Of a stretch of 64,000 bases of DNA, positions 11,922-22,119 are shown piece by piece; the stretch's first letter is position 1; each line of letters begins with the position of its first letter. This DNA comes from Paguma larvata. Taxonomy: Eukaryota; Chordata; Mammalia; Carnivora; Viverridae. The DNA lies in the NCBI GenBank assembly GCA_030068075.1, contig CM057826.1, positions 64,019,312 to 64,083,311 of the forward strand, given 5' to 3'. The notes under the pieces are model-generated. The model was not told where the DNA came from. It saw only the letters and a list, made by a program, of their open reading frames with translations, and did no database searches. Position numbers and translations under genes: made by a program.

Positions 11922-12035
11922 GGATGCCTGGCAGGCTCAGTCAGAAAAACGGACGAATCTTGATCTCAGGGTCATGAGTTTGAGCCCCACGTTGGGTGTA
12001 GAGATTACTTAAATAAAGAAGACTTAAGAAGAAAA
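11922..12035 (+). mobile_element. Short, diverged carnivore SINE
   Basis: The head reads 'GGGATGCCTGGCAGGCTCAG', and a 'GGGTGTAGAGATTACTTAAA' tail replaces the CT-rich block of the other copies, marking an older or different subfamily. A perfect 14-base target duplication AAAAGAATAGACTG lies at 11908-11921 and 12036-12049. Confidence 0.9.
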
Positions 12036-12049
12036 AAAAGAATAGACTG

Positions 12050-12708
12050 CATTTGGGAAGGCAAAAATAGTTTTATCCTAGCATATCGAGTAATATAATT
12101 CTCCATATTTCTCAAAGGAGTAAAACCATTTAGTTATTTCCATTGGTGCTAAAAAAAAAGACTTTGATATAATGTAACATATATTCACTATTTTCTAAAG
12201 TGTCCTTCATAAAATAGAAATAGATACTTTCTTAAGATATAGATGTAGATATAAAGCCAGCATCATGCTTAATGGTGATACAAAAGAATTTGTGTTAAAT
12301 TTTGGAATAAGACAAAGATGCCCACTAAGTACTCTTAGTTAACACTGTCCTATGTAAATATTAATTATGCAAAGACAAAAAAAAAGAAATAAAGGAGTAA
12401 AATAACAATGAGTTGCAGAAGATTTGATTCTATACTTAGAGATTCCATGACAATGAGTTGATGTGTCATTACAGAAAAGAAAATTCAGTAAAGTGGGTAC
12501 TACGAATGTAATGAGAAAATTATAGCTTTCTATATACAAAGAGCTACTAGTCTCAAATATAATTTGAAAATCCCATTTATAGTAACAGTCAACACAAACT
12601 ATTAGGAAATGATCCAACAAGGAATGGATGGGAGTGGATAGACTCACACATCTCATACTCTCTGAGAACTGTTTTTATGGTTTAAAAATCTGTATAGTAA
12701 AGACTGCC
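12050..12708. other. AT-rich unassigned sequence, possibly old L1
   Basis: Phrases such as 'GCCAGCATCATGCTTAATGG', 'ATAAGACAAAGATGCCCACT' and 'TTCTATATACAAAGAGCTAC' resemble ORF2 of an old L1 in + orientation, but stops and gaps are frequent. A 105-codon minus-strand frame here is not credible as a gene. Confidence 0.5.
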
Positions 12709-12719
12709 AGCAGAGGTTT

Positions 12720-12746
12720 TTTTTTTTAATTTATTGTCAAATTGGT
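12720..12746 (-). mobile_element. 27-bp L1 3'-end insertion
   Basis: A T-run is followed by 'AATTTATTGTCAAATTGG', the reverse complement of the last L1 bases, and nothing more. It is flanked by AGCAGAGGTTT (12709-12719) and AGCAGAAGTTT (12747-12757), a target duplication with one mismatch. It sits inside the left target duplication and tail of the next SINE, so it came later. Confidence 0.7.
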
Positions 12747-12757
12747 AGCAGAAGTTT

Positions 12758-12975
12758 AAAAAAATTTTTTTAATGTTTATTTTTGAAAGAAAGAAAAAGA
12801 CAGACAGAATGTGAGCAAAGGGAGGAGCAGAGAGAGGGAGACACAGAATCCAAAGCAGGCTCCAGGCTCCGAGCGGTCAGCACAGAGCCCAACGCGGGGC
12901 TTGAACTCATGAACTGCAAGATCACGACCTGAGCTGAAGTCGGATGCTTAACTGACTGAGCCACCCAGGCACCCA
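12758..12975 (-). mobile_element. Carnivore SINE, split at its target duplication by an L1 stub
   Basis: Canonical minus-strand SINE, with the head at 12951-12975. Its own target duplication TGCCAGCAGA is at 12705-12714 and 12976-12985; the left copy is separated from the SINE tail by the later 27-bp L1 insertion. The minus-strand frame at 12770-12976 is SINE translation. Confidence 0.9.
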
Positions 12976-13139
12976 TGCCAGCAGACTTCTGTACCCATTA
13001 ATGTGGAAATGAGCTAAGCTGGCTTGTCTCCACAATATTTTAGAAGGAAAGGGGCACTGTACCCGAAGCCCAGACTCCACAAGGCCCGACTTATTCACTG
13101 ACTGTGTGACTTGAATGAATAACAACTTTCCTGGACCTT

Positions 13140-13660
13140 GGTATTCTCAGAGTTTAAGAAAGAGTGGGCGCGGGTATTGAATTAAAAGTTGTAAACTGGG
13201 GTTCCCAGATGTATTTTATTTGACCGGCTTGAAATTAGTTCTGGGTAGTAGTTAAAATTGGGATATTTCACATTAAAAAAATCTGCATGCTCAGCTTCCT
13301 TCGGAAATTGCATGATCTGATAGGACAGGGCTGGCTCTCGCACTGCCACGATTCACTGCAGCTGCAGAAGCTGTCACTCCTCTCAGAGCCTGGCCCCAGC
13401 TTTCCACACCCTCTCCCTCCTTCCACCACCATGGTGTCACCGGCCTGATTATTTACCTGATTGGCTGACCGTAAAGGCATGGAGTTACAGCCTGTGGTCA
13501 TTCTGTAATTCTGTCACTCTTACAATGTAATGATTTAACGAGTCTAAAATTTGGTTTAGCTGTCAGTCTGGAAAAATAATTCCTTTTCCGTATTACTTAC
13601 AAGCCTGGGCATTTTGAGCTGATGTGGGTGCAGCAAGCTCTGGCCGATGCTTTTCTTTCT
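13140..13660. other. Repeat-free sequence upstream of a promoter-like block
   Basis: No repeat is recognised. A 77-codon frame on the minus strand (13268-13501) has no known domain. The area contains 'CTGATTGGCTGACC' near 13460, a CCAAT-type box on the reverse strand (ATTGG). Confidence 0.4.
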
Positions 13661-13990
13661 TCCTTTGCTTGTAGCGGACTAACCCTGGTTACCATGGTGA
13701 TTACCATCCCTTAATGATACGCTGCTACCACACGGGAAATGCAATTTTTTTAAAGCTCAGTGGAAAGCAGTGGGGGAACGGTAGTAGGTATAAAAGCTTT
13801 CTCTCCCCCCTCTGTCCCTAGGTACTCCTCAGTCACCACAAAGGACAAGAGCAGGCTGCTGCTCACTCTCTCCAGACGAGCCAACACGAGAGCTGCTGTC
13901 AGGATTTAAATACCTTTCTTGGGTCCCAGTGCACATGTGGGAACCCTGAGAAAGACTATTTTCAACCTTCGAAAGTGTTCTGCAGTAAGT
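13661..13990 (+). promoter_or_regulatory. Promoter-like block: X-box-like site, TATA box, possible first exon
   Basis: GTTACCATGGTGAT (13688-13701) resembles an RFX X-box, and TATAAAAG lies at 13789-13796. A pyrimidine run follows, then CTCAGTC at 13828-13834 as a possible initiator, though 42 bases from the TATA start is a little far. GTAAGT at 13985-13990 could be a splice donor for a non-coding first exon. Each motif is common by chance; only their order and the lack of repeats raise interest. Confidence 0.25.
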
Positions 13991-14400
13991 CTCAGGGGAC
14001 TTAATTAAAATAATGAGTTTTCACAGCCAAGGCTTTTGACTCTAACCTCCTACACAAAATGAGCATCCCATTTGCAAAAAGCCATGCTCACACCTATTCG
14101 ACAAGTGATATCTCTAACTGCACACTCTCCTCCTAGTAGGGATGCCATCCATGGTCTGTGTCCAGCCCTTTCTGACTATATCGAGGGCAGCAAATGTTAA
14201 TCCACGGCATGCCCGAAACTTCCAGGCCTCACTCAGGGGTGTCAGAATTTCTGTATCCAGGCAGATGGGAGAAGTGTGTGTGCTCCACAGCCCTTCAAGG
14301 ATCCAGGGGCTCGCTTCTTGGGATGTCACTTTGAGAGGTATCTTCGATCGGCCCAGGGATGACCTGGCTCACCAGGGCTTTGAAATCTGTAACTCCTAAG
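13991..14400. other. Unassigned repeat-free sequence
   Basis: No repeat is recognised. Frames of 85 (+) and 71 (-) codons overlap head-on at 14114-14399, and neither has a recognisable domain. Confidence 0.4.
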
Positions 14401-14422
14401 CTCCATCTAAAAATCATGGCCA

Positions 14423-14651
14423 GAAGCACCTCCATCTAAAAATCATGGCTCAGTCAGTTGAGTGTCTGACTCTTGGTTTCAGCTCAGGTCATGATTCTGG
14501 AGTTGTGGGATTTAGCCTGGTGGGCTTCACACTCTGTGGAGCCTGCTTGAGATTCTCTCTCTCTCTCTTTCTCTCTCTCTCCCTTTGCCCCTCTCGCCTG
14601 CTTGCAAGCTCTCTCTCAAATAAAAAAAAAATAAAATAAAATAAAAAAGAA
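14423..14651 (+). mobile_element. Carnivore SINE with a foreign piece in its head
   Basis: A 15-base target duplication TAAAAATCATGGCCA lies at 14408-14422 and 14652-14666. The element starts 'GAAGCACCT', is interrupted by 15-16 bases copied from the left flank, and resumes 'GGCTCAGTCAGTTGAG'. As a result CTCCATCTAAAAATCATGGC occurs at 14401-14420 and again at 14430-14449. CT-rich block at 14555-14620, A-rich tail after it. Confidence 0.9.
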
Positions 14652-14763
14652 TAAAAATCATGGCCAATTAGAAAGCTGGGTGAAAGAAGTTAAATTTTAA
14701 AATGTTATTATTACTCATTTTATTGCTGGTAAGAACACTTAAGATCTACCCTCTTACCAGATT

Positions 14764-14980
14764 AAAAAAATTTTTTTTAATGTTTACTTATTTTTGAGAG
14801 ACAGAGACAGATTGTGAACAGGGGAGGGGCAGAGAGAAAAGAGAGACACAGAATCCAAAGCAGGATCCAGGCTCCAAGCTGGCAGCACAGAGCCCAACCC
14901 GTGGCTCCAACTCATGAACCATGAGATCATGACCTGAGCCGAAGTTGGATGCTTAACTGACTGAGCCACCCAGGTGCCCC
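14764..14980 (-). mobile_element. Carnivore SINE
   Basis: Full-length minus copy with its head at the right ('GAGCCACCCAGGTGCCCC'). Target duplication TTACCAGATT / TTAACAGATT (14754-14763 and 14981-14990), one mismatch. Confidence 0.92.
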
Positions 14981-15361
14981 TTAACAGATTTTTAAGTGTA
15001 TAATACAGTATTGATGCCTATAGGTACAATGTTGTATAGCAGATTTTCATAACTTAACTCATTTTGCTTAGCTGAAACTTTACATTTGTTGATTAGTAAT
15101 TCCCCATTTCTCCTGCCTCTGAAGTTGAATTTTAAGAAATGAGTTTATGGAATCACTTCTGCAAGGCTTTCTCACTCTTTTCCTCTTTCCTGCTCCTTCA
15201 AATTTCCATAGTTAAAATTTCTTAAAAATAAGTAGTTGAATAGGGGTATATGTCAAAGTGACTAGAATCTAGGTTTTAGATATATACAGAGGTGTCCACT
15301 GTAAAATTATTTTGACTTTTCTACACATTTGAAATTATCGTAATAAATATTGGAAAATAGA

Positions 15362-15489
15362 AGACTGAAGTAGAGTTCACAAACCAGTGGTCCACAGGGC
15401 ACATAAGGCCCACAGAGTATGATTTATTGGCCATAAAGGAAGTGTTTTTTATTTAATCAGCTGCAAATATTTAACAAATTTTTTTAAAT
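15362..15489 (+). repeat. Old DNA-transposon-like repeat, left part
   Basis: Begins near 'ACAAACCAGTGGTCCACAGG', with 'AAGGCCCACAGAGTATGATT' following. It continues at 15700-15860 after a SINE insertion ('TTAAAATCTGGATTTCTGG'). A similar order (warning of one family) appears at 29170-29305 plus 29546-29650, also split by a SINE. I cannot name the family with confidence. Confidence 0.45.
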
Positions 15490-15699
15490 TAAAAAATTTT
15501 TTTTAACTTTTTGAGAGTGCAAGAGAGTGAGCACGCAAGTGGCGGAGTGGCAGAGGGAGAGGGGGAGGGAGAGAATCCCAGGTAGGCTTCACACTCAGTG
15601 CGGAGCCCGACATGGGGCTTGCTCTCAATACTGTGAGGTCATGACCTGAGCTGAAATTAAGAGTCAGATGCTTAACTGACTGAGTCACCCAGGTGCCCC
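15490..15699 (-). mobile_element. Carnivore SINE
   Basis: Minus copy with 'ATTAAGAGTCAGATGCTTAA' and head 'GAGTCACCCAGGTGCCCC'. It uses the longer-diverged 'GAGAGAATCCCAGGTAGG' middle. It interrupts an older repeat. No clean target duplication is visible. Confidence 0.9.
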
Positions 15700-15860
15700 A
15701 GAATTAGTTGTGAACATTTAAAAAAGCAGGAGACTTCACATTAAAATCTGGATTTCTGGTTTCTCTAGAAATATTGGGAGATCTGATGTCATCGGGCCCC
15801 ACATTCTTGCCTGGAAACATCTGATTGGAGCTGGAGCGGAGAGAGGCTGCCTCTCTGCTT

Positions 15861-16660
15861 GGACATGGACTCCGCTAGATAGACATTCCTGATTTCTGTT
15901 ACTTGAATGGGCCAGCTTCTCAGTTGGTAATACTCAACCAGAGCAGCCTTAAAAAGGGGGAGGGGAGTCATAAAAAGGGGGCTTAACTCTATGCGAGTGT
16001 CTGTGTACACCCATGCAGTTGGCAGGAAAATGCAGTCCAACACCTTTGTCTTTGTTCTGAGCGGTGAGCGGGCAAAGCCTCCTCCGGCCAATTCCGCTCA
16101 CAGCCTCCAGAGGTAGATGCTGCTCAGAGCCACACTGTGAGGCTAAGTGAGCAGAATAGCCCATAAAGAGGTCTCAGTGCGGCTGTATCAAAAGGAAAGG
16201 CTTGAGACCAGCTGAGCAAGGCTGCATTTATTTTAGAATGTTCGCCTTCTGGCTAAAAAGCCTCAGTTATTGCACTAAATAGATAATCTATCTGTTAGTT
16301 GCCATCACCGTTTATCATGAAGCTTCGTTGTTAGGTGTGAGGCAAAGAGAGCCGGGCAGAACTGAGGTGTCCTGGAGCCTGAATTTGATCTGTGCATATC
16401 ACGATGGGAAAATTCTACCTCTCTTGTTTTTCTTTCTGGCATAAAGGAGGTTTGTGTGTTAAAATACTTTCTCAGCAGGAAATGGTTTCTTGTCGCAGTG
16501 TTTAGTGTTTCCAAAAAATTTTTTTTTTCCCTCTGCTTATGCCTTTTTCTTGCAGGCATCTACACTCAACAGGATGCCTTCATTGGGGTGTGCTGTGTCC
16601 TCAAAGTCTGTTCTGGGTTGAGAGGTTCTGGGGAGGGGGGAGCCATATCTACCAAACTGC
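15861..16660. other. Repeat-free sequence with a GATA-type palindrome
   Basis: No interspersed repeat is recognised. 'ATAGATAATCTATCTG' at about 16279-16294 places two GATA-type sites on opposite strands over a few bases. Frames up to 100 codons overlap here on the minus strand (15789-16164) without recognisable domains. Confidence 0.4.
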
Positions 16661-16666
16661 TATTTT

Positions 16667-16829
16667 AAAAATAATATTTATTTTGAGAGAGAGAGGCAGA
16701 GGGAGGGAGAGACAGAATCCCAAGCAGGCTCCACACTGTCAGCACAGAGCCCAATGCAGGGCTCAAACTCATGACCTGAGCAGAGATCAAGAGTCAGGTG
16801 CTCAACCAACTGAGCCATCCAGGTGCCCC
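16667..16829 (-). mobile_element. Carnivore SINE, shortened
   Basis: About 163 bases with head 'GAGCCATCCAGGTGCCCC'. Imperfect target duplication: TACCAAACTGCTAT on the left (from 16650) and TACCAAATCTGCTAT on the right (from 16830), differing by one inserted base. The + strand frame at 16539-16901 crosses it and is an artefact. Confidence 0.88.
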
Positions 16830-16989
16830 TACCAAATCTGCTATCTTAATAGTCAGTCCACTGTGAGCACCATAAGGAGCTTATTATGTCCTTGTGGGTG
16901 ATAATGGTGAGGGTGAACTCAGGTCTCCTTGTCTTCTATCTCTTCCTCCAGTGTTTTCTATTGAGCTTGGAATACAATACTATCTCCTT

Positions 16990-17430
16990 CCTGGGCCCGC
17001 TGTTCTTATGTGGTCTGACCCCTGCTTATCTTCCGGCCTCATATCCCATTCTTCCCTCTCCTCCCCATGCTCCAGTCACACTAGCTTCTTTCTATTTCTT
17101 TAATGCCCAAAGCTTGTCCCCTCCAGGGTCACTACACTGATTTTCCCTCCTCCTGAACACCGTTTCCCCAGCTCTTGGCCCTGATAACTCCTTCTCTTCA
17201 TTTGGACTGAGGGTCATGTACTGGCTCCTTAGAGGCCTTTCCTGACCACCATACCCTTGTACCTGCTTGCTATTAGCTGTGGTGTAATGTTTTCATTGCA
17301 GCTATTATCTAAAATTATTTCTATTTGCTTGTTTAGTGTCTACCTCTTCTACTTCCGTGCAAGCTCTGTGAAAGCGAGGACCCTGTTTCTTGTTCACCAT
17401 GGAATTCCCCCATAGTTCATGTTGGTGACA
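16990..17430 (+). repeat. L2 LINE 3' region relic
   Basis: L2 order on the + strand: a 'CTCCAGTCACACTAGCTTC' start, 'TTAGAGGCCTTTCCTGACCA', 'GTGCAAGCTCTGTGAAAGCG' and 'AGGACCCTGTTTCTTGTTCA'. Strongly diverged but long. Confidence 0.75.
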
Positions 17431-18432
17431 CGAAAGGGAAGGTTGCCACCTAGTGTTTAGATGTGTAGATGTGTGGCACCAGCGATGCCTTAAAAACAAT
17501 GGTCTGACTCAGTACAAAGTCGAATTTCTACACCCTGCTATAACAAAGACCAGCATTTATCAAGGGAGCGCAGTTTCCCACAAAGTATCTCCTAAGAAGC
17601 CCCAAATAGGTTGTTTCCAATCTCATGGGTTTCTGCCAAAAGCAGAGGTACTGTCTTTGTTAACTACTAAAGAAATCCAAAGCAACCAAGACAGATGTCT
17701 AGCTCAGTTTCACAAGGTAGCAAGCATATTCTCCAGACTGTGTTGCCTTCAATTCCACCTGCCTTTACTGCCAAGACGTGCTACTTATACAGTCAGTGAA
17801 ATCCATGTTAAAGAGAATGGCAACCCATAATCTCAATTGCGTTTTGCCGGTAACACGGGGAAGGATGTATCTTTAACATTCAGGAATACATGCATCCTTC
17901 AGACCCTTAAGTGGTTGTGACCAAGCATGAGATTTATCCACACTGAAAAAATCTCAGTAGCCTTAGGCTGGGTATTTTCCACTTCCCAGCCATGCTGAAG
18001 ACTGGCAAGACAAAGGGAAGCTGTGAAAAGTGGCCAGAGGAGGGTGGTACCAGGGGAACCCATTTAATAAAGAGTCTTAGTTAGGCTCCTAAGATATCAC
18101 TTTGGGAAACTGGGTTACTAGAAATGATGGAAAATGGGTGGTGAGATGAGCCAGTGGATGGGAATAACCATGGCAACCAAACTATCCATTTTCTTATTAT
18201 TTCACTTTTCTTGAGCCTAAAAATAGATCAAGTGTAGGTCATCGCAAATAAGACCAGCAATGGTTTACATCTCTTGCTACAGTTTTGGCTGGCTTTTTTT
18301 GTGGGCTTATAAAGAAATGCCCTCTTAACAGAAAAATTATCACATGCCTTTTGTTCTAATTATCTAGTCTTTGCTCTACATCTTACCTTAATGCATAGAG
18401 TATTCTATTTTTATTTTAAAATATAGTTTCTA
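17431..18432. other. Unassigned non-coding sequence
   Basis: A 125-codon + frame at 17453-17830 is the longest here; I see no domain, signal peptide or family resemblance, and no second-exon context. No repeat is recognised. Confidence 0.4.
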
Positions 18433-18640
18433 GGGGCTCCTGGGTTGCTCAGTCAGTTAACGGTCTGACTCTTGATTTTGGCTCAGGTCATGATCTCACA
18501 GTTTGTGGGTTCGAGCTCTATGTTGGGCTCTGTGCTGACAGCACAGAGTATGCTTGAGATTCTCTCTCCCTCTCTCTCTCTGTGCCCCCCCTTAAAATAC
18601 ATAAATATTAAAAAAATTATAAATAAATAAATATATATAT
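18433..18640 (+). mobile_element. Carnivore SINE with (TA)n end
   Basis: Head 'GGGGCTCCTGGGTTGCTCAG', CT-rich block at 18560-18590, and a tail that runs into (TA)n at about 18630-18648. The tail microsatellite has obscured any target duplication. Confidence 0.9.
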
Positions 18641-18763
18641 ATATATTTTCTAAGAGCAGGTAAAAAAATTGTGGAATTACAAAGATGAATTACAATGTAT
18701 TTTTGGAAACCACCTGCTCAATGCAGGATTTTTTTTCATCTGAAGAGATCTAGGTTCTATTTA

Positions 18764-18899
18764 TTCATTCGTTTTTTTAAAGTAGGCTTCATGCCCAGCA
18801 CAGAGCCCAATGTGAGGCTTGAGCTCACAACCCTGAGATCAAGACCCGAGCTGACATCAGGAGTCAGATGCTTACCTGACCGAGCCACCCAGGTGCCCC
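18764..18899 (-). mobile_element. Short carnivore SINE lacking the CT-rich part
   Basis: About 136 bases: tail 'CGTTTTTTTAAAGTAGGC' then directly the tRNA-related part and head 'GAGCCACCCAGGTGCCCC'. The (GA)n block is absent. Target duplication TAGGTTCTATTTA / TAGGTTTCATTTA (18751-18763 and 18900-18912) with two mismatches, so it is old. Confidence 0.87.
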
Positions 18900-18999
18900 T
18901 AGGTTTCATTTAAATTTCTGCAGTGATAAGGAGCTCACTATTTCAAGACGTAGCAATTCCAGTATTGAACAAATTGTTGGAAAACTATTTCTCTATTTC

Positions 19000-19120
19000 T
19001 ATTTATTCATGCACCTGATATTAATTTAGCAGCTATACTGCACCAAGCACTGTGCTGAGCACTTCAGATCTAGTGGTGAACAAAATCCCTGGATGTACAG
19101 AGGCTACAGTCTGCTTCCCT
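19000..19120 (-). repeat. L2 LINE 3' end relic
   Basis: Reverse complement of the L2 tail: 'TTTATTCATGCACCTGATAT', 'CACCAAGCACTGTGCTGAGC', 'TAGTGGTGAACAAAATCCC', 'GAGGCTACAGTCTGC'. Confidence 0.65.
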
Positions 19121-20581
19121 CTGGATATCTGTCACTGGAAGCATTATAGAACAAGACAGTTATCTTTTTCCTATCTGAGAGTCCTCTAAAGTTTGTAGGA
19201 AATCTTAGATTTTCCCTTACCAATACAGTTTGTGGAGTTAGTGAGGATTCCTTGGCTGCAAGCAAGCAAAATAATGAACAAAGGCCCTGGCAAAAAAAAA
19301 AAAAAAAAAAAAAAAGGACATATTTGAGGGAAACAGAAGAGCAGGATAGTTCAGAAAATTGAGGGGACAGTGGAAGGACCAGGCTTGGAGAAAAAAGAAC
19401 AGTGGCAGTTTGGGGCACTGTGCCGTCAAGGTCCTGCTGTTGTTTCAGCAACTATTGTTTTCGGTTGCCCCTCTGATCAAGACTAAAATTTTGAGGAGAG
19501 AAAATCTGATTGGCTTGGCTTGCCATGCCCACGCCCTGCTGGGGGTGGCGGTAGAACTTCTCGATATCCACACAGAATGCAGCCAGTGGAGCAATGAGGG
19601 TTCCTGTAAAGAAAGACCACGGAGCTGCCAGAAGGAGGAGATGTGGATGCTGGTGACACAACTGACACAGGACCACACAGTCGCCATCTTAATCACCATC
19701 CTTTGGGCAGACTTGGAAACAGCAATGCAAAGGGAGCCCTGGAGCTCTTCGCTTAGAAAGTAACACTTAACTGAAAGGTCTGATAGATTTAACTCATCTC
19801 TCAAGTAATAATGCCCAGGTCTGCCTCACACTTTCCTCATGTGATCCTCAGGATGACCTTGACAATCCCATCCTTATTGGAATTACTCTCCTGGATTCAT
19901 TGTCCCTGGGAGGCACAGGAGAAGCCCAGGCTGCCAGAGTGATGAAGGGCTCTTGGCTCTTCCTCTTGGAAACTGCCTGCTGGGTCCAGCCCAAGCACCA
20001 ATGCCACCTCGAACTTTGCTTTACTTCCAAAAAGGTATGTTTATAACTCCAAATTGGGATTCACATCCATTCCTCATTTCACCATTTTACCCACGAACGT
20101 ATCATATAGCACTTTGTGAATGTAAATGAGCTTAGTTTCATATGCTTGTTTTTGGGAATCAGGCAGTTTTGCTAAAAGGATACAGAAGACATCCTAGATA
20201 TTTGCTGGAGATTAATGTGAAAACTAAATATTTGTATATCTATTTCACAAAAGGGAAAAGCCATTAACTCCCTCCACTATTCTATTCTATTCTAGTAGTT
20301 CCCCGCACTCCACCCTGTTTTTTTTCGGAGATTATTATAGAAGCTCACGTGATGTCTACAGGCTCCTGAATGCTTTGAAATAGAATTCCCTTGGGTCCAG
20401 TGTTACAAAGTCTCTTAAAGCTGCCAGGTATGCTCACTCTTATATTTATTTACATGGCCTACCTTGGTTGGACCCAGCCTCATTTGAATACCTGTCTCTT
20501 TGCTAAAAGAGGCCAGCAAGCTATTGACTAGATCTGCCTTCACCTTGCAGAGCTCAGCAGTGTTTAAATGAGGAAAGGCTT
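19121..20581. other. Unassigned sequence with a 24-base A-run
   Basis: A pure A tract lies at about 19292-19315, and several overlapping frames (115-134 codons, both strands) surround it at 19104-19804. Overlap of long frames on both strands argues against coding. Some text near 19500-19560 ('CTGATTGGCTTGGCTTGCC') resembles an old interspersed repeat that I cannot name. Confidence 0.4.
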
Positions 20582-20797
20582 GGGGTGCCCAGGTGGCTTA
20601 GTCGGTTAAGCGTCCTACTCTTGGTTTTGGCTCAAATCATGACGTCACGGTTTCGTGAATTCGAGCCCTGTTGGGCTCTCCGCAGGTAGCATGGAGCCTG
20701 GTGGGGATTCTCTGTCTCTCTCTCTGTGCCTCTCCCAATCTCTTCCTCTCTCTCTGTGTGTGTCTCTAAATAAACAAATAATCATTAAAAAAAAGAA
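20582..20797 (+). mobile_element. Carnivore SINE
   Basis: Head 'TGGGGTGCCCAGGTGGCTTA', CT-rich block 20706-20766, tail 'AATCATTAAAA'. Target duplication GGAAAGGCTT / GGAAGGGCTT (20572-20581 and 20798-20807). The + frame 20655-20855 is SINE translation. Confidence 0.92.
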
Positions 20798-20804
20798 GGA
20801 AGGG

Positions 20805-20950
20805 CTTTACGACCAGAAAGACTTATGTTTAATCCTTATTCCTGTCTCATACTAGTTGTGGGGCCATGATCCAGTTATTTACCTACTCTAGGTCTCAATT
20901 TTCTCATATGGAAAATGGATATAACCTCATGGTGGGGAGATTGGATTGAT
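20805..20950 (+). repeat. MIR SINE relic
   Basis: MIR order on the + strand: 'ACTAGTTGTGGGGCCATGAT', 'CAATTTTCTCATATGGAAAA', 'TGGATATAACCTCATGG'. A SINE was inserted at its left side. Confidence 0.7.
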
Positions 20951-21928
20951 TGTATCAGTCAGGAGACAGAAATCACCCAGTTGTTTTAACAGGGAACTTC
21001 ACATAAAGAGTAGTCAACCAAGTATCGAAGAAATGAAAAAGGCAAAAGAGGAAACACTAAGAAAGTAGCAGTTTTAGCAAGTGGCTACCACCCTAGAACT
21101 GGGGGAATGAATGGAAGATTTGGAGACTGTTCAGGTTGAGATACCTGAGGAGGGATCCTGCAGAGCTGAAATTCAGACATCTCAGAAGGGTCACTGCTCA
21201 GCTGTCCTGTTGCCTCAGGACCTTGAAGACTCACCTGTGGGGTGAGGCCCAGACCTCCCTCTGAGGAGGGTATGGACTTGCTGGTGTTGGGGTCTGCCTC
21301 TAGGGGACGTAATGGTGCTGGTTCTGCAGTGTTGGAAAAAATGCAAACCAGAATCAACTACACTGCTGGAGCAATCTGCTGCTGGCCCTGGGGTGCAAAT
21401 CCTTTGCTGAGATGGTGCTGACAGGAATGGTAGACAGAAAGAACCAGGCGGTTCCCCAGAGGCAGCGTGTCCCTCCAGCCTCTAGTGCCGCCTATTGGCA
21501 AACCCCAGCTGATAAGGGAGAACTGAGGTCTGTGGAGTCCCCGCCCTGCAGTCACAAAGGATGAAAGGCTAGGAACACTAACTTTCTAACTGGCCACTCC
21601 TTTGGCTACTCAGCATCTTTGTTCCACACAAGAGCTCCCCTATGGTCTTCCATACATGGAAAGGAAGATGCCCTCAATCTCATTGTATCTCAATATCCCA
21701 ACAGTCCCTCCAAGTCCCATTGGTCCTTGTATCTACCTCTGGGAGACAGTAACATCATCTACCTTTGAGCTGTCTGAGTTACTCTCGAATTAGAAATCTC
21801 ACCAGAACATACTGTTACTGAAAGACTAAATTTTCTTATGTAAAATTAGTAAGAAGGAGAAGAAGAAATACAAAATTAGTTTATATTAGGAGTTGATAAA
21901 CTCCAACCCACAGGTCAAATCCAAAGTA
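20951..21928. repeat. Probable old interspersed repeat, family uncertain
   Basis: 'TATCAGTCAGGAGACAGAAA' at about 20956 and 'GCCTATTGGCAAACCCCAGC' at about 21489 match, in order, the ends of a repeat that I also see at about 47465-47960 ('CTGGCAGGAAATGGAGAGCA' and 'CCCATTGGCCAAACCCAACA'). Small frames (62-90 codons) in it on both strands are not credible genes. Confidence 0.45.
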
Positions 21929-22119
21929 AAAAAAAAAAGTTTATTTATTTTGAGAGCATGGGGGAGGAGCGGAGGGATCGGGAGAGAAAGAATCCCAAGC
22001 AGGCTCCATGCTGTCAGCACAGGACCTGATGCAGGGCTCAATCTCACAAACTCTGAGATCATGATCTGAGCCGAAATTGAGCATCAGATGCCTAAATGAC
22101 TGAGCCACCCAGGTGCCCC
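21929..22119 (-). mobile_element. Carnivore SINE, shortened
   Basis: Tail A/T run at 21929-21940, then '(GA)-poor' middle and head 'GAGCCACCCAGGTGCCCC'. About 190 bases. No clear target duplication. Confidence 0.88.

Noticed and set aside
17453..17830. 125-codon + strand open frame
   Set aside because: No domain, no known family, no exon-intron or retrocopy context.
19292..19315. Poly(A) tract as the tail of a processed pseudogene
   Set aside because: No transcript-like sequence or target duplication is visible on either side.
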